Source of the DNA: Bacteroidota bacterium
GTDB lineage: Bacteria > Bacteroidota > Bacteroidia > B-17B0 > Aurantibacillaceae
Direction: 5' to 3'
DNA length: 64,000 nt
NCBI GenBank assembly: GCA_016702705.1
Contig: JADJDM010000002.1
Location: 1 to 64,000, forward strand
Shown here piece by piece: positions 17,308 through 26,165 of the stretch. A program made the translations under genes and the position numbers. Positions within the stretch are counted from its first letter, which is position 1; the number at the start of each line of letters is the position of its first letter. Under the pieces are notes generated by a model that was not told the origin of the DNA, made no database searches, and saw only the letters and a program-made list of their open reading frames with translations.

Positions 17308-18998
17308 TAGTCAAGTTTAATCTTGTCGTTTACAATTTTAATTACTGCACTTTCTATTGCAATAGCTTCTTGTTCTATTTTTTCTCCTTTTGCAATAATA
17401 TCTTTTACATAAGCTTTATCATTGTACCCAGAAGCATTTATTTTTACATTCATAAAAGCACCAATTACTGCAGTACGTGCGCACAATGCGCCAACACCTG
17501 CATCCGTAACCGAATTAGGGTTTCCAACTTCAGCCATTGCTTTTATTACTTCCATACTTTTTAAATAACCTTCCATTACTTTAAATGGAATTTCAATAGC
17601 AAATTTGGTTGCATCTTGTATGGCTTGTGTGCGAATTGTTTTTTCTTCTTCTGTTGATTTAGGTAAAGAAAATGCAGTCATGATTTTATTAAAGGCAGCA
17701 GTGTCTTGGTCAACTAAACGTATTAATTCATCTTTTGCAGCCTGTCCTTTTTCTGCCCAGTCGCTAAATTCTTTCCATCTATCGTCCCAACCTTTTTTGT
17801 GCGAAGATAAATTGGCAACCATTGTTGCTAATGAAGCTCCTAATGAACCAACATATGCAGAGATTGAACCACCTCCTGGTGCAGGACTTTCGCTTGCTGT
17901 TTCATCTGCAAAGGCTACTAAATCCATGCTTACTAATTTGCTATCAGCTTTATCCTTTAGCATGTATTCAATAATGCGCTCTTCAGGCTTAAATGGTCCA
18001 AGTTCATCTAATCCCATTGATTTGATTGCGATTTTTATTAATTCTTTTTCGCTAACACCAATAGAACGCTCTTGTTTTTCTAAGAAATATTTTCCAGCAT
18101 CCAACATGGCTTTTAGTGGAATTAATCCAACTAATTCACTTCCTGTTACTCTTATACCACGTGATGTTGCACTTTTGCAAACTTCATCAAAAGCAATATG
18201 TACAGGTGTTACATTAATGTTGGTTAAGTTCATTGATATTTGCGCAATGCCATATTCTTCAATATACCAACCAATTGCTTTTACACATTTTAATGTACCA
18301 GGTTTTGATTTAGGATTTCCATTTTCATCAGTAATTATTTTTCCAGTTATTGGATTTCCTTCACGCATTACACGACCTGCCTCGCGCACATCAAATGCAA
18401 TCGAGTTTGCACGGCGAGTAGATGTTGTATTTAAATTCACATTAAAAGCAACTAAAAAATCACGAGCGCCAATAACAGTTGCCCCGCGTTTTGCATCAAA
18501 CTCTTGCGGACCAAAATCTGGTTTCCACTCAGGTAATTTTATTTTTTTGAAAAAGCCTTCGTATTCGCCTCCACGAATTACAGATAGATTGTTTCTGTTT
18601 TTGTTAGGCTGGGCAGCTTCGTATAAATAAATAGGTAAGTTAATTTCTTTACCAACACGCTCTCCTAATTGTTGCGCATACTTAGCAGTTTCTTCCATGC
18701 TAATATTTGCAATCGGTATAAGCGGACAAACATCAGTTGCGCCCATACGTGGATGCTCACCTTTGTGTTTACTCATATCAATTAATTCACCTGCTTTTTT
18801 TATTGCTAAGAATGCCGCTTGTATAACTAAATGCGGCTCACCAACAAAAGTAACTACTGTTCTATTTGTTGCTTTTCCTGGATCAACATTCAATAATAAA
18901 ACTCCTTCAACAGACTCAATTTCATTTGTGATTTGTTTAATGATATTCATATCATTTCCTTCACTAAAATTCGGAACGCATTCGATTAATTGCTTCAT
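17307..18998 (-). CDS. ftcD: Bifunctional glutamate formimidoyltransferase / formimidoyl-THF cyclodeaminase
   Basis: A 563-residue fusion. The N-terminal transferase (QLIECVPNFSEG, NRTVVTFVGEP, HPRMGATDVCPL) moves the formimino group from N-formimino-glutamate to tetrahydrofolate, the last step of histidine breakdown. The C-terminal part (about 350-560: PAPGGGSISAYVGSLGASLA, ITDAGVGALCARTAV-like helices) is the cyclodeaminase releasing ammonia. I placed the start at MKQLIECVPNFSEG, eight codons inside the longest frame, because the family starts there. hutH, hutU and hutI are not in the window. A TAGATTTG element at 19048-19055 is a plausible promoter. Confidence 0.93.
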   Translation of the reverse strand: MKQLIECVPNFSEGNDMNIIKQITNEIESVEGVLLLNVDPGKATNRTVVTFVGEPHLVIQAAFLAIKKAGELIDMSKHKGEHPRMGATDVCPLIPIANISMEETAKYAQQLGERVGKEINLPIYLYEAAQPNKNRNNLSVIRGGEYEGFFKKIKLPEWKPDFGPQEFDAKRGATVIGARDFLVAFNVNLNTTSTRRANSIAFDVREAGRVMREGNPITGKIITDENGNPKSKPGTLKCVKAIGWYIEEYGIAQISMNLTNINVTPVHIAFDEVCKSATSRGIRVTGSELVGLIPLKAMLDAGKYFLEKQERSIGVSEKELIKIAIKSMGLDELGPFKPEERIIEYMLKDKADSKLVSMDLVAFADETASESPAPGGGSISAYVGSLGASLATMVANLSSHKKGWDDRWKEFSDWAEKGQAAKDELIRLVDQDTAAFNKIMTAFSLPKSTEEEKTIRTQAIQDATKFAIEIPFKVMEGYLKSMEVIKAMAEVGNPNSVTDAGVGALCARTAVIGAFMNVKINASGYNDKAYVKDIIAKGEKIEQEAIAIESAVIKIVNDKIKLD

Positions 18999-19047
18999 AA
19001 TTTGGTATAAAATATAAAACAAAAATGCTATTATATTATCTCTTATG

Positions 19048-19055
19048 CAAATCTA
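19048..19055 (-). promoter_or_regulatory. -7 element of ftcD
   Basis: TAGATTTG on the minus strand, giving a 5' leader of roughly 45 nt before the start at 18998. Confidence 0.45.
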
Positions 19056-19125
19056 AAATTTGAACAATTGTTAGGGAAGAGCTTGTGTTTCATTTAAAAT
19101 TATTTATTACATTTAGCCTACTGAT

Positions 19126-19521
19126 ATGAATGTGCCAACAAACGCAATAGAAGTTAGCTGTTATTACACTTGGATGGGTAGTGATGGTATTGCTAGGACT
19201 AAAGTTAAACTTGGTGCGGATGTTACATTAAAGGAAGCAAGGGAGAATTCAGATGCCGTAAATTCTTTTTATAAAGGCGATAAATTCCCTTTATTGGTTG
19301 ATGCTAGAGGAATCAGATCGATGACAAGGGACGCACGCAATCAATTTTCGTTGAAGGGAAGAGACTCAGGAGTTAAAGGTTTTGCGATTATTATTGATTC
19401 ATCTATTAGCAAAGTCGTAGGTAATTTTTTTATGGGTATAAATAAACCAAGGGTTCCGGCTCGTTTGTTTACAAATGAAACACAGGCACTAACATGGTTG
19501 AAAAGAATAGATAATATTTAA
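19126..19521 (+). CDS. STAS/SpoIIAA-like protein (DUF7793 type)
   Basis: A 131-residue alpha/beta protein with no signal peptide or membrane segment. The pattern of strands and helices (KVKLGADVTLKEARENSDAV, FPLLVDARGIRSMTRDARNQ, KGFAIIIDSSISKVVGNFFM) resembles SpoIIAA-like STAS folds, in which DARG is a common central strand. Such proteins usually switch partners with histidine kinases or anti-sigma factors. The kinase gene downstream overlaps its stop (TAATG), which supports a direct partnership. The exact signal is unknown. Confidence 0.65.
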   Translation: MNVPTNAIEVSCYYTWMGSDGIARTKVKLGADVTLKEARENSDAVNSFYKGDKFPLLVDARGIRSMTRDARNQFSLKGRDSGVKGFAIIIDSSISKVVGNFFMGINKPRVPARLFTNETQALTWLKRIDNI

Positions 19522-20321
19522 TGGCTTCTGATGAAATAAAATATGCCGAAAAACGGGCAAATGAAATTCTAGAAACAGTAATGGCTTTTGCTCGCCTTGA
19601 TTTCAAGAAAAAAATTGGAATTACTGATCAGGAAGATTTGTTTGATTCTATCGGAACTGGTGTTAACATGTTGGGCGAAGAGTTAGAAGGCTCAACGGTG
19701 TCATTGCGAGAGAAGGAACAATTACTAAAGGAAGTGCATCATCGGGTAAAAAATAATTTACAAATTATTTCAAGCTTACTCAATTTACAATCAGACAACT
19801 TTGAGGACGAACGCTTTTTAGCAATGATTCGAGAAAGTAAAAATCGAATTAATTCAATGGCTCTAATTCATGAAATGCTTTATATAGCAAAGGATTTCAG
19901 TCAGATTAATATGAGTGATTATATTGTGAAATTGAGTCAAAGTGTTTATCAATCATTTAATACAAAGGATTCTTCGATAGTATTTGAATATGATATTGAT
20001 GAGAGTTTGTATTTGGAAATTGATAGGATGATTCCGATCGGACTTATACTTAATGAGATCATTAGTAATTCATTAAAATATGCTTTTCCAAAGGGAAAGG
20101 GAGCAGTTAAATTTTGCTTAAAAAAGAAAAAGGGAGACATTTGTTTTACGATTAGTGATAATGGAATTGGCATTCCGAAGGATTTTGATTATGCTCAAAC
20201 TAAAAGCCTTGGCGTGCAACTAATACCAATGTTGTGCGATCAAATTGACGCGAGTTTAATAGTTAATTCTGAAAAAGGAACTTGTTATGATTTGTGCTTT
20301 AAAGCAGAAATACTTTCCTAA
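19521..20321 (+). CDS. Cytoplasmic histidine kinase of the HisKA_2 family
   Basis: A 266-residue soluble kinase. Residues 1-65 form an N-terminal helical region. The H-box is LLKEVHHRVKNNLQIISSLL (about 68-87), diagnostic of HisKA_2, with the second H of VHHR as the likely phosphorylated residue. The ATPase domain shows the N-box LILNEIISNSLKYAFP and G-box ISDNGIGIPKDF and ends SEKGTCYDLCF. There is no membrane helix and no sensor domain inside the protein, so sensing is probably supplied by the coupled STAS-like protein. No response regulator lies next to it. Confidence 0.9.
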   Translation: MASDEIKYAEKRANEILETVMAFARLDFKKKIGITDQEDLFDSIGTGVNMLGEELEGSTVSLREKEQLLKEVHHRVKNNLQIISSLLNLQSDNFEDERFLAMIRESKNRINSMALIHEMLYIAKDFSQINMSDYIVKLSQSVYQSFNTKDSSIVFEYDIDESLYLEIDRMIPIGLILNEIISNSLKYAFPKGKGAVKFCLKKKKGDICFTISDNGIGIPKDFDYAQTKSLGVQLIPMLCDQIDASLIVNSEKGTCYDLCFKAEILS

Positions 20322-20392
20322 TTTCATAGCTTATGAATTATTTTGCCCCTTAAATAGCTCGTAAACATTGGAAAATACAATATATATGAAAA

Positions 20393-20429
20393 TAAATTTG
20401 TACAAATCAAAAAAATGCATTTATATTTG
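20393..20429 (+). promoter_or_regulatory. his operon promoter region (two overlapping TAnnTTTG elements)
   Basis: TAAATTTG (20393-20400) with a TTG at 20368-20370 would start transcription near 20405 and give a leader of about 30 nt before the leader peptide. TATATTTG (20422-20429) with TTTG 21 nt upstream is an equally good match but would start almost at the leader ATG. Either fits; mapping the 5' end would decide. Confidence 0.55.
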
Positions 20430-20433
20430 TGGC

Positions 20434-20487
20434 ATGAACATTCAAAATTTACATCATCATTTCACACACTTAAACGGTAGGTCGTAA
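20434..20487 (+). CDS. hisL: his operon leader peptide (17 residues, four histidines)
   Basis: The short frame MNIQNLHHHFTHLNGRS contains three consecutive histidine codons and a fourth three codons later, 4 of 17 residues. It precedes the first structural gene hisG and overlaps the antiterminator strand of the attenuator. This is the classical arrangement for charged tRNA-His sensing: ribosome stalling at the His run exposes the antiterminator. No Shine-Dalgarno sequence is visible, as is normal in this phylum. It is below usual gene-finder length limits. Confidence 0.85.
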   Translation: MNIQNLHHHFTHLNGRS

Positions 20488-20540
20488 TGATAATGTATTA
20501 ACTATATTTCAAGGCTTACCTATGGTAGGCCTTTTTTATT
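20476..20540 (+). promoter_or_regulatory. Histidine attenuator (antiterminator and terminator)
   Basis: The terminator is AAGGCTTACC (20511-20520), loop TAT, GGTAGGCCTT (20524-20533), followed by a T run to 20540. An earlier copy of the 3' arm, GGTAGGTC at 20476-20483, lies inside the leader peptide reading frame just after the His codons. It can pair with GGCTTACC (20513-20520) over eight positions with two G-U pairs, which destroys the terminator. A ribosome stalled on the His codons leaves 20476-20483 free; one at the stop codon (20485-20487) covers it. Confidence 0.85.
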
Positions 20541-20563
20541 TCCAAATTTTTAAAACAAAACAA

Positions 20564-21418
20564 ATGAAACTTAGAATAGCAATTCAAAAGTCGGGCAGAT
20601 TAAACGAAGAAAGCATGAAGCTTTTAAAAGAATGTGGTATTGATTTAGGAAACGGAATCAATAAACTAAAGGCGGAAGCAGATAATTTCCCAATAGAAGT
20701 TTTTTTCTTGAGAGACGATGATATTCCGCAATACGTTGAAGACAATGTAGCTGATATTGGAATTGTTGGTGAGAACGTACTTTTAGAAAAAGATAAAAAG
20801 GTAAAGTTGATTAAGAAGTTGGGCTTTGGTAAATGCAGGCTTTCTATTGCAGTTCCTAAAGAACAAAATTATAAGGGTATTAAATCCTTAAATGGAAAGA
20901 AGATTGCAACTAGCTATCCGGTTATTTTGCAAAATTATTTAAAGAAGGAAAAGGTTAAAGCAGAGATTCACGAAATATCTGGCTCTGTTGAAATTGCTCC
21001 TGGTATTGGTTTAGCAGATGCTATTTGTGATTTAGTAAGTAGCGGAAGTACTTTGTTCATGAATGGTTTAAAGGAGACTGAGACAATTTTAAAATCGGAA
21101 GCTGTATTAATTGGAAACAATAAACTTTCAAAAGCAAAACAAGAAATTTTAAATAAACTTCTTTTTAGAATTGATTCTTTGCGTGCGGCTAAAAACAACA
21201 AGTATATTTTGTTAAACGCTCCTAATAATAAGTTGAAGGAAATTTGTGCACTGCTTCCTGGGATGAAGAGCCCAACAATATTGCCTTTAGTAGAAGAAGG
21301 TTGGAGTAGTGTACATTCTGTTGTGAATGAAAATATGTTTTGGGATATAATAGAAAAGCTTAAAGCAAAAGGTGCCCAAGGAATTTTAGTAGTGCCAATC
21401 GAAAAAATGATTTTGTAA
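20564..21418 (+). CDS. hisG: ATP phosphoribosyltransferase (long form)
   Basis: A 284-residue enzyme of the first step of histidine synthesis, joining ATP and PRPP. The start MKLRIAIQKSGRLNEES is the family N-terminus; the longer open frame begins inside the terminator hairpin and is not used. The PRPP-binding region is DLVSSGSTLFMNGLKE. The C-terminal 75 residues (SPTILPLVEEGWSSVHSVV to AQGILVVPIEKMIL) are the regulatory domain of the long form, so HisZ is not needed and feedback by histidine is expected. It is the first structural gene of the his operon, 1 nt before hisD. Confidence 0.96.
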   Translation: MKLRIAIQKSGRLNEESMKLLKECGIDLGNGINKLKAEADNFPIEVFFLRDDDIPQYVEDNVADIGIVGENVLLEKDKKVKLIKKLGFGKCRLSIAVPKEQNYKGIKSLNGKKIATSYPVILQNYLKKEKVKAEIHEISGSVEIAPGIGLADAICDLVSSGSTLFMNGLKETETILKSEAVLIGNNKLSKAKQEILNKLLFRIDSLRAAKNNKYILLNAPNNKLKEICALLPGMKSPTILPLVEEGWSSVHSVVNENMFWDIIEKLKAKGAQGILVVPIEKMIL

Positions 21419-21419
21419 A

Positions 21420-22709
21420 ATGAAACTGATAATAGAACCTAAAATAACTGAATACGAGGAGCTTTCAAAGCGACCTGAGCTTGATTATACAAGTTTAGAA
21501 GCCAAAGTTGCTGAGATATTTTCAGTAGTTAAATTACAAGGAGATCAAGCACTGAAACAATTTGCCGAAAAGTTTGATTCGGTAAGTATTGATGAATTGA
21601 TTGTAAGCCCTGAAGAAATTAAAGAAGCAATTCTTTCAGTAAGTGAAGAATTAAAGCAAGCAATTGATACCGCAAAAAGTAATATCGAAAAGTTTCACAA
21701 TGCACAAATGGAGGATTTTGGTGTTATTGAAACAATGCCTGGGGTTAACTGCTGGAGGAAATCTGTTGGAATAGAAAAAGTTGGAATTTACATTCCAGGA
21801 GGAACTGCTCCTTTGTTTTCAACTGTTTTAATGCTTGCGGTGCCTGCTAAATTAGCGGCTTGTAAAGAAATTGTTTTGTGTACGCCTCCAAACAAAGAAG
21901 GTAAAATAAATCCTGCTATTTTGTATGCTGCTGATTTATGTGGTGTAAAAACAATTGTTAAAGCTGGCGGTGCACAAGCTATTGCGGCAATGACATTTGG
22001 AACGGAGTCTGTAATAAAAGTAAATAAGATTTTTGGTCCAGGAAATCAATATGTAACAAGTGCCAAGCAAATGTCAACTCGTTATGGTATTGCAATTGAC
22101 ATGCCAGCTGGGCCTTCGGAAGTATTGGTGTATGCAGATGATTCTTGTGAACCAGAATTTGTTGCAGCTGATTTATTATCGCAAGCTGAACATGGAAATG
22201 ATAGCCAAGTGATATTGGTTTGTTCAAACCAAACAATTGCCAAAAATGTTGAGCGTGAATTAAAGATTCAATTGGAAGTATTAGCAAGGAAAAATTTCGC
22301 TTCTAATTCACTTGAAAATAGTAAAACAATAATTATTAGCGAACAGCAAAATGCAATTGAGTTTATTAATTACTATGCACCTGAACATTTAATTTTGGCT
22401 TGTTCTGAAGCTTCTCTACTTGCTGAACAAATAAGTAATGCAGGTTCTGTTTTTATTGGTAATTACACTCCTGAAAGCGCTGGTGATTATGCTTCTGGAA
22501 CTAATCACACATTACCTACAAATGGTTACGCACGAAATTACAGTGGTGTTTCCTTGGATAGTTTTGTGAAGAAAATTACTTTTCAGGAAATTACTCCTCA
22601 AGGATTAAAGAATATTGGAAGAACCATTGAAGTTATGGCTGAAGCTGAAGAATTAACAGCGCACAAAAATGCAGTTAGTATACGTTTAAATAAAATTAAT
22701 AATGTTTAA
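21420..22709 (+). CDS. hisD: Histidinol dehydrogenase
   Basis: A 429-residue zinc enzyme that oxidises histidinol to histidine in two NAD-dependent steps. Diagnostic stretches are VGIYIPGGTAPLFSTVLM, KAGGAQAIAAMTFGTESV, KIFGPGNQYVTSAK, DMPAGPSEVLVYAD, the zinc region LLSQAEHGNDSQV and the catalytic YAPEHLIL. The length is normal. It overlaps hisC by 8 nt, indicating coupled translation. Confidence 0.97.
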   Translation: MKLIIEPKITEYEELSKRPELDYTSLEAKVAEIFSVVKLQGDQALKQFAEKFDSVSIDELIVSPEEIKEAILSVSEELKQAIDTAKSNIEKFHNAQMEDFGVIETMPGVNCWRKSVGIEKVGIYIPGGTAPLFSTVLMLAVPAKLAACKEIVLCTPPNKEGKINPAILYAADLCGVKTIVKAGGAQAIAAMTFGTESVIKVNKIFGPGNQYVTSAKQMSTRYGIAIDMPAGPSEVLVYADDSCEPEFVAADLLSQAEHGNDSQVILVCSNQTIAKNVERELKIQLEVLARKNFASNSLENSKTIIISEQQNAIEFINYYAPEHLILACSEASLLAEQISNAGSVFIGNYTPESAGDYASGTNHTLPTNGYARNYSGVSLDSFVKKITFQEITPQGLKNIGRTIEVMAEAEELTAHKNAVSIRLNKINNV

Positions 22710-23751
22710 GTTAGAATCGATCATAAGAAAAAATGTTGCAAGTATTAAGCCGTATCAAGTTACGCGAGATAAATATTTGAGTGACGAAAAAGTTGTTTTT
22801 CTAGATAATTGCGAAAATAATTATGGCTCTGTATTGGGTATTGGTTTAGAGCGATATCCTTCTTCTTCGCAATCGCAAGTTAAGCAAGCTGTTGCAAAAT
22901 ATAATAGAGTTAAAGCGGAGAATGTATTATTAGGAAATGGAAGCGACGAGATTATTGATTTATTAATACGTTGTTTTTGTGAACCCAAAAAGGAATCTAT
23001 TTTAATTTGCGAGCCTACCTTTGGTATGTATAAAATTTATGCGCAATTGAATGATGTAGCGGTTAAAAGTGTTGCATTAAATAAGGATGATTTTAAATTC
23101 GATATAGATGCAATTATTAAAGGAATGAATAAGAATACTAAACTTTTGTTTGTATGTTCTCCTAATAACCCAACCGGCACAAGTATTAGTGTGAATGAGG
23201 TTAAATTAATTGCAAGTAAATTTAGTGGCTTAATCATTCTTGATGAAGCTTATATTGATTTTTCAGTGAAGAAATCATTACTAGGTTTAGTAAAAACTAT
23301 TCCTAACCTTGTTGTTTTACAAACATTCTCTAAGGGATGGGGATTAGCGGGCTTAAGAGTTGGAACAGTATTCGCAAACAAGGAAATAATTGATGTGCTT
23401 GCAAAAGTACGCCCTCCTTTTAACTTAAGTGCCTTAAGTCAACAGTTAATCATCAGTGCAATTGATGGTGCAGACGGACTTAATGAGATTTTAGATAAGG
23501 TAAAAGAACAAAAGAGAATTGCTCTACTAAAATTTAAAACATTTAAATTCGTAAAAAAGGTATATGAAAGCGATGGTAACTTTTTCTTAATCGAAGTAGA
23601 GGATGCAGAAAGACTAACTACATTTTTATTAAAGAATAAAATTTTAATCAGCAATCGTTCTTCTTTATTGAATTGTGAGAATCACGTTAGAATAAGTATA
23701 GGAACTAAAAATGAAATGACTAAATTGTATAATGTTTTAAAAAAATATTAA
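22702..23751 (+). CDS. hisC: Histidinol-phosphate aminotransferase
   Basis: A 349-residue fold-type I PLP enzyme. It shows ENVLLGNGSDEIIDLLIRCF, FVCSPNNPTGTS, the aspartate strand IILDEAYIDFS, the PLP lysine in LQTFSKGWGLAGLRVG, and the C-terminal arginine in HVRISIGTKNEM. It converts imidazole-acetol phosphate to histidinol phosphate with glutamate. It is followed after 1 nt by hisB. Confidence 0.96.
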   Translation: MFKLESIIRKNVASIKPYQVTRDKYLSDEKVVFLDNCENNYGSVLGIGLERYPSSSQSQVKQAVAKYNRVKAENVLLGNGSDEIIDLLIRCFCEPKKESILICEPTFGMYKIYAQLNDVAVKSVALNKDDFKFDIDAIIKGMNKNTKLLFVCSPNNPTGTSISVNEVKLIASKFSGLIILDEAYIDFSVKKSLLGLVKTIPNLVVLQTFSKGWGLAGLRVGTVFANKEIIDVLAKVRPPFNLSALSQQLIISAIDGADGLNEILDKVKEQKRIALLKFKTFKFVKKVYESDGNFFLIEVEDAERLTTFLLKNKILISNRSSLLNCENHVRISIGTKNEMTKLYNVLKKY

Positions 23752-23752
23752 A

Positions 23753-24853
23753 ATGGAAAAAGTATTGTTTATTGATCGTGATGGAACTATTATTTGGGAA
23801 CCACCAGTTACTTATCAAATAGATAGTTTCGAAAAACTGAAGTTTTTACCTGGTAGTATTTATTGGCTAACTAAAATCGCTAAGGAACTTGATTTCACTT
23901 TGGTAATGGTTACCAATCAAGATGGTTTGGGAACTGATTCTTTTCCAGAAAATGATTTTTGGCCGGTGCAAAATTTCATTATCGATACCTTGAAAAATGA
24001 AGGGGTAGTTTTTAAAGATGTATTCATTGATAAATCATTTCCTGAACAAAACTTGCCTACCCGTAAACCTGGAACTGCAATGCTTACAGGGTACATGAAT
24101 GGAAGTTATGATTTAATAAATTCCTATGTAATAGGAGATAGAGCAACGGATGTTGAATTGGCAAAGAATTTGGGTTCGAAGTCTATTTTCATTCAAAACA
24201 GAAGAATCAAAAAGACGGATGCAACTTATTCAGTAACAAACTGGGAACAGATTTATACTTTGCTTAAACTAAAGGAGCGCACAGTAAGTTATTCTAGAAA
24301 CACAAACGAAACAAAGATTAGTGTAGAGTTGAATTTAGATGGAAAGGGAAAGGCAGAAATCTCTACTGGACTTCCATTTTTTGATCATATGTTAGAACAA
24401 ATTGCAAGGCATAGTTCGGTTGATATTAAATTAACCTGTAAAGGTGATTTACATATTGATGAACATCATACAATTGAGGATACTGCAATTACCTTGGGCG
24501 AGGCTTTTTCGCAAGCACTGGGAGATAAACGCGGAATTGAGCGTTATGCTTTTTGTTTGCCAATGGATGATTGTCTAGCTCAAGTTGCATTAGATTTTGG
24601 CGGAAGAAATTGGATTGAGTGGAATGCTGAATTTAAAAGAGAAAAGATTGGTGATATGCCTACTGAAATGTTTTATCACTTTTTTAAATCATTTTCGGAT
24701 GCTGCGAAATGCAATTTAAATATAAAGGCTGAAGGTACAAATGAGCACCACAAAATAGAAGCTATTTTTAAAGGTTTAGCAAAATGTATAAAGCAAGCTG
24801 TGAAGAGAGATATTAATAATAATGAGTTACCAAGTACAAAAGGAACCTTGTAA
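23753..24853 (+). CDS. hisB: Bifunctional histidinol-phosphatase / imidazoleglycerol-phosphate dehydratase
   Basis: A 366-residue fusion. Residues 1-165 are a HAD phosphatase with nucleophile motif DRDGT (D8 and D10) and later YVIGDRATDVELAKNLG. Residues 175-366 are the IGP dehydratase with metal-binding motifs DEHHTIEDTAI and EGTNEHHKIEAIFK and active-site segment GLPFFDHMLEQIARH. The fused form is typical of enteric bacteria and many Bacteroidota. Its stop overlaps the hisH start. Confidence 0.96.
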   Translation: MEKVLFIDRDGTIIWEPPVTYQIDSFEKLKFLPGSIYWLTKIAKELDFTLVMVTNQDGLGTDSFPENDFWPVQNFIIDTLKNEGVVFKDVFIDKSFPEQNLPTRKPGTAMLTGYMNGSYDLINSYVIGDRATDVELAKNLGSKSIFIQNRRIKKTDATYSVTNWEQIYTLLKLKERTVSYSRNTNETKISVELNLDGKGKAEISTGLPFFDHMLEQIARHSSVDIKLTCKGDLHIDEHHTIEDTAITLGEAFSQALGDKRGIERYAFCLPMDDCLAQVALDFGGRNWIEWNAEFKREKIGDMPTEMFYHFFKSFSDAAKCNLNIKAEGTNEHHKIEAIFKGLAKCIKQAVKRDINNNELPSTKGTL

Positions 24854-25437
24854 TGAAAATTGTTATTATAAAATATAATGCAGGAAATATTCAGTCGGTC
24901 GACTTTGCCTTGCAACGAATAGGGGCAGAGGCTATTGTTACGGATGATGTTGCAGAAATACAATCTGCTGATAAAGTTATTTTTCCTGGAGTTGGTGAAG
25001 CTTCCTCTGCTATGAAGTATTTGAATGACGCTGGTTTAACCTCGATTATAAAAAATCTAAGTCAGCCAGTGTTGGGTATTTGTTTGGGTATGCAGTTAAT
25101 GTGCAAATCATCAGAAGAAGGGAATACAAACTGTTTGGGGATATTTGATGATAGCGTACTTAAGTTTGCTTCTAAGGAATTTAAAGTGCCACAAGTGGGA
25201 TGGAATACGATAACTAATATGAAATCAGATTTGTTTAATAAGGTGAAAGAAAATGAATATATGTATTTTGTGCATAGTTATTATGTTCCCGCGAGTGAAA
25301 GTGCAATAGCAAATACAAATTATACAATTGATTATTCGAGTGCTTTGAGAAAAGATAATTTTTATGGTGTTCAATTTCACCCTGAAAAATCGAGCAAAGC
25401 AGGCGAGCAAATCCTAAGAAACTTTTTGGAATTATGA
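24853..25437 (+). CDS. hisH: Imidazole glycerol phosphate synthase, glutaminase subunit
   Basis: A 194-residue class I glutamine amidotransferase. The nucleophile cysteine lies in VLGICLGMQLMC, and the histidine and glutamate in YGVQFHPEKSS complete the triad. It supplies ammonia to HisF to make IGP and AICAR. Overlaps of 1 nt with hisB and 4 nt with hisA (ATGA) point to a single translation unit. Confidence 0.96.
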   Translation: MKIVIIKYNAGNIQSVDFALQRIGAEAIVTDDVAEIQSADKVIFPGVGEASSAMKYLNDAGLTSIIKNLSQPVLGICLGMQLMCKSSEEGNTNCLGIFDDSVLKFASKEFKVPQVGWNTITNMKSDLFNKVKENEYMYFVHSYYVPASESAIANTNYTIDYSSALRKDNFYGVQFHPEKSSKAGEQILRNFLEL

Positions 25438-26162
25438 GCAAACAATTTGAAATAATACCAGCAATTGATTTAATTGATGGCAAGTGTGTACGCTTATCGC
25501 AAGGAAATTACGATGCTAAAACTATTTATAATGAAAACCCTGTAGAAGTTGCGAAAGCTTTTGAAGACAATGGTATTAAACGTTTACACGTGGTTGATTT
25601 AGATGGAGCAAAAGCAGGGAAAATTATAAATGCTAAAGTACTTGAACAAATTGCTTCATCAACAAACTTGGAAATTGATTTTGGTGGAGGTGTAAAAACA
25701 GAAGCTGATATTAAATTAGTTTTGAATGCAGGTGCTAAATACGTTACGATAGGAAGTATGGCAGTAAAGCAACAAGAAGTGGTTGCGCAATGGTTAAATA
25801 AATATGGATTTGACAAATTCTTTTTAGGAATAGATGTAAAAGGAGAATTTGTTGCAACAAATGGATGGTTAGAAACAAGCACGAAAACAATTTATGATGT
25901 ACTTGATTTTTATAATGGCATTGGTTTTAATTATTTCTTTTGTACAGATATAAGTAAAGATGGCATGTTGCAAGGCATCTCAGAAGATTTATATTCTAAA
26001 GTTATCTCGAAATATAAAGATCTTATTTTAGTTGCAAGTGGTGGCGTTAGTTCGGTAAAAGACATTGATGCGGCTAAACGAATAGGATGCAGCGGGGCAA
26101 TTGTTGGAAAAGCAATTTATGAGAATAGAATTACGAACGAAGAATTAAAATCATTTTTATAA
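25434..26162 (+). CDS. hisA: ProFAR isomerase
   Basis: A 242-residue (beta/alpha)8 barrel: N-terminal IIPAIDLIDGKCVRLSQG with the catalytic aspartate, DFGGGVKTEADIK phosphate-binding loop, TDISKDGMLQG with the second aspartate, and VASGGVSSVKDI and GAIVGKAIYENR at the end. It isomerises ProFAR to PRFAR. It is intact, 3 nt before hisF. Confidence 0.96.
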   Translation: MSKQFEIIPAIDLIDGKCVRLSQGNYDAKTIYNENPVEVAKAFEDNGIKRLHVVDLDGAKAGKIINAKVLEQIASSTNLEIDFGGGVKTEADIKLVLNAGAKYVTIGSMAVKQQEVVAQWLNKYGFDKFFLGIDVKGEFVATNGWLETSTKTIYDVLDFYNGIGFNYFFCTDISKDGMLQGISEDLYSKVISKYKDLILVASGGVSSVKDIDAAKRIGCSGAIVGKAIYENRITNEELKSFL

Positions 26163-26165
26163 GTT

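Noticed and set aside
17605..18630. Long open frame opposite ftcD
   Set aside because: It is the antisense shadow of a strongly conserved enzyme and encodes no known domain.
20415..20480. Alternative leader frame from the ATG at 20415
   Set aside because: It contains scattered histidines but no run of them, and it does not end near the antiterminator strand, unlike the frame starting at 20434.
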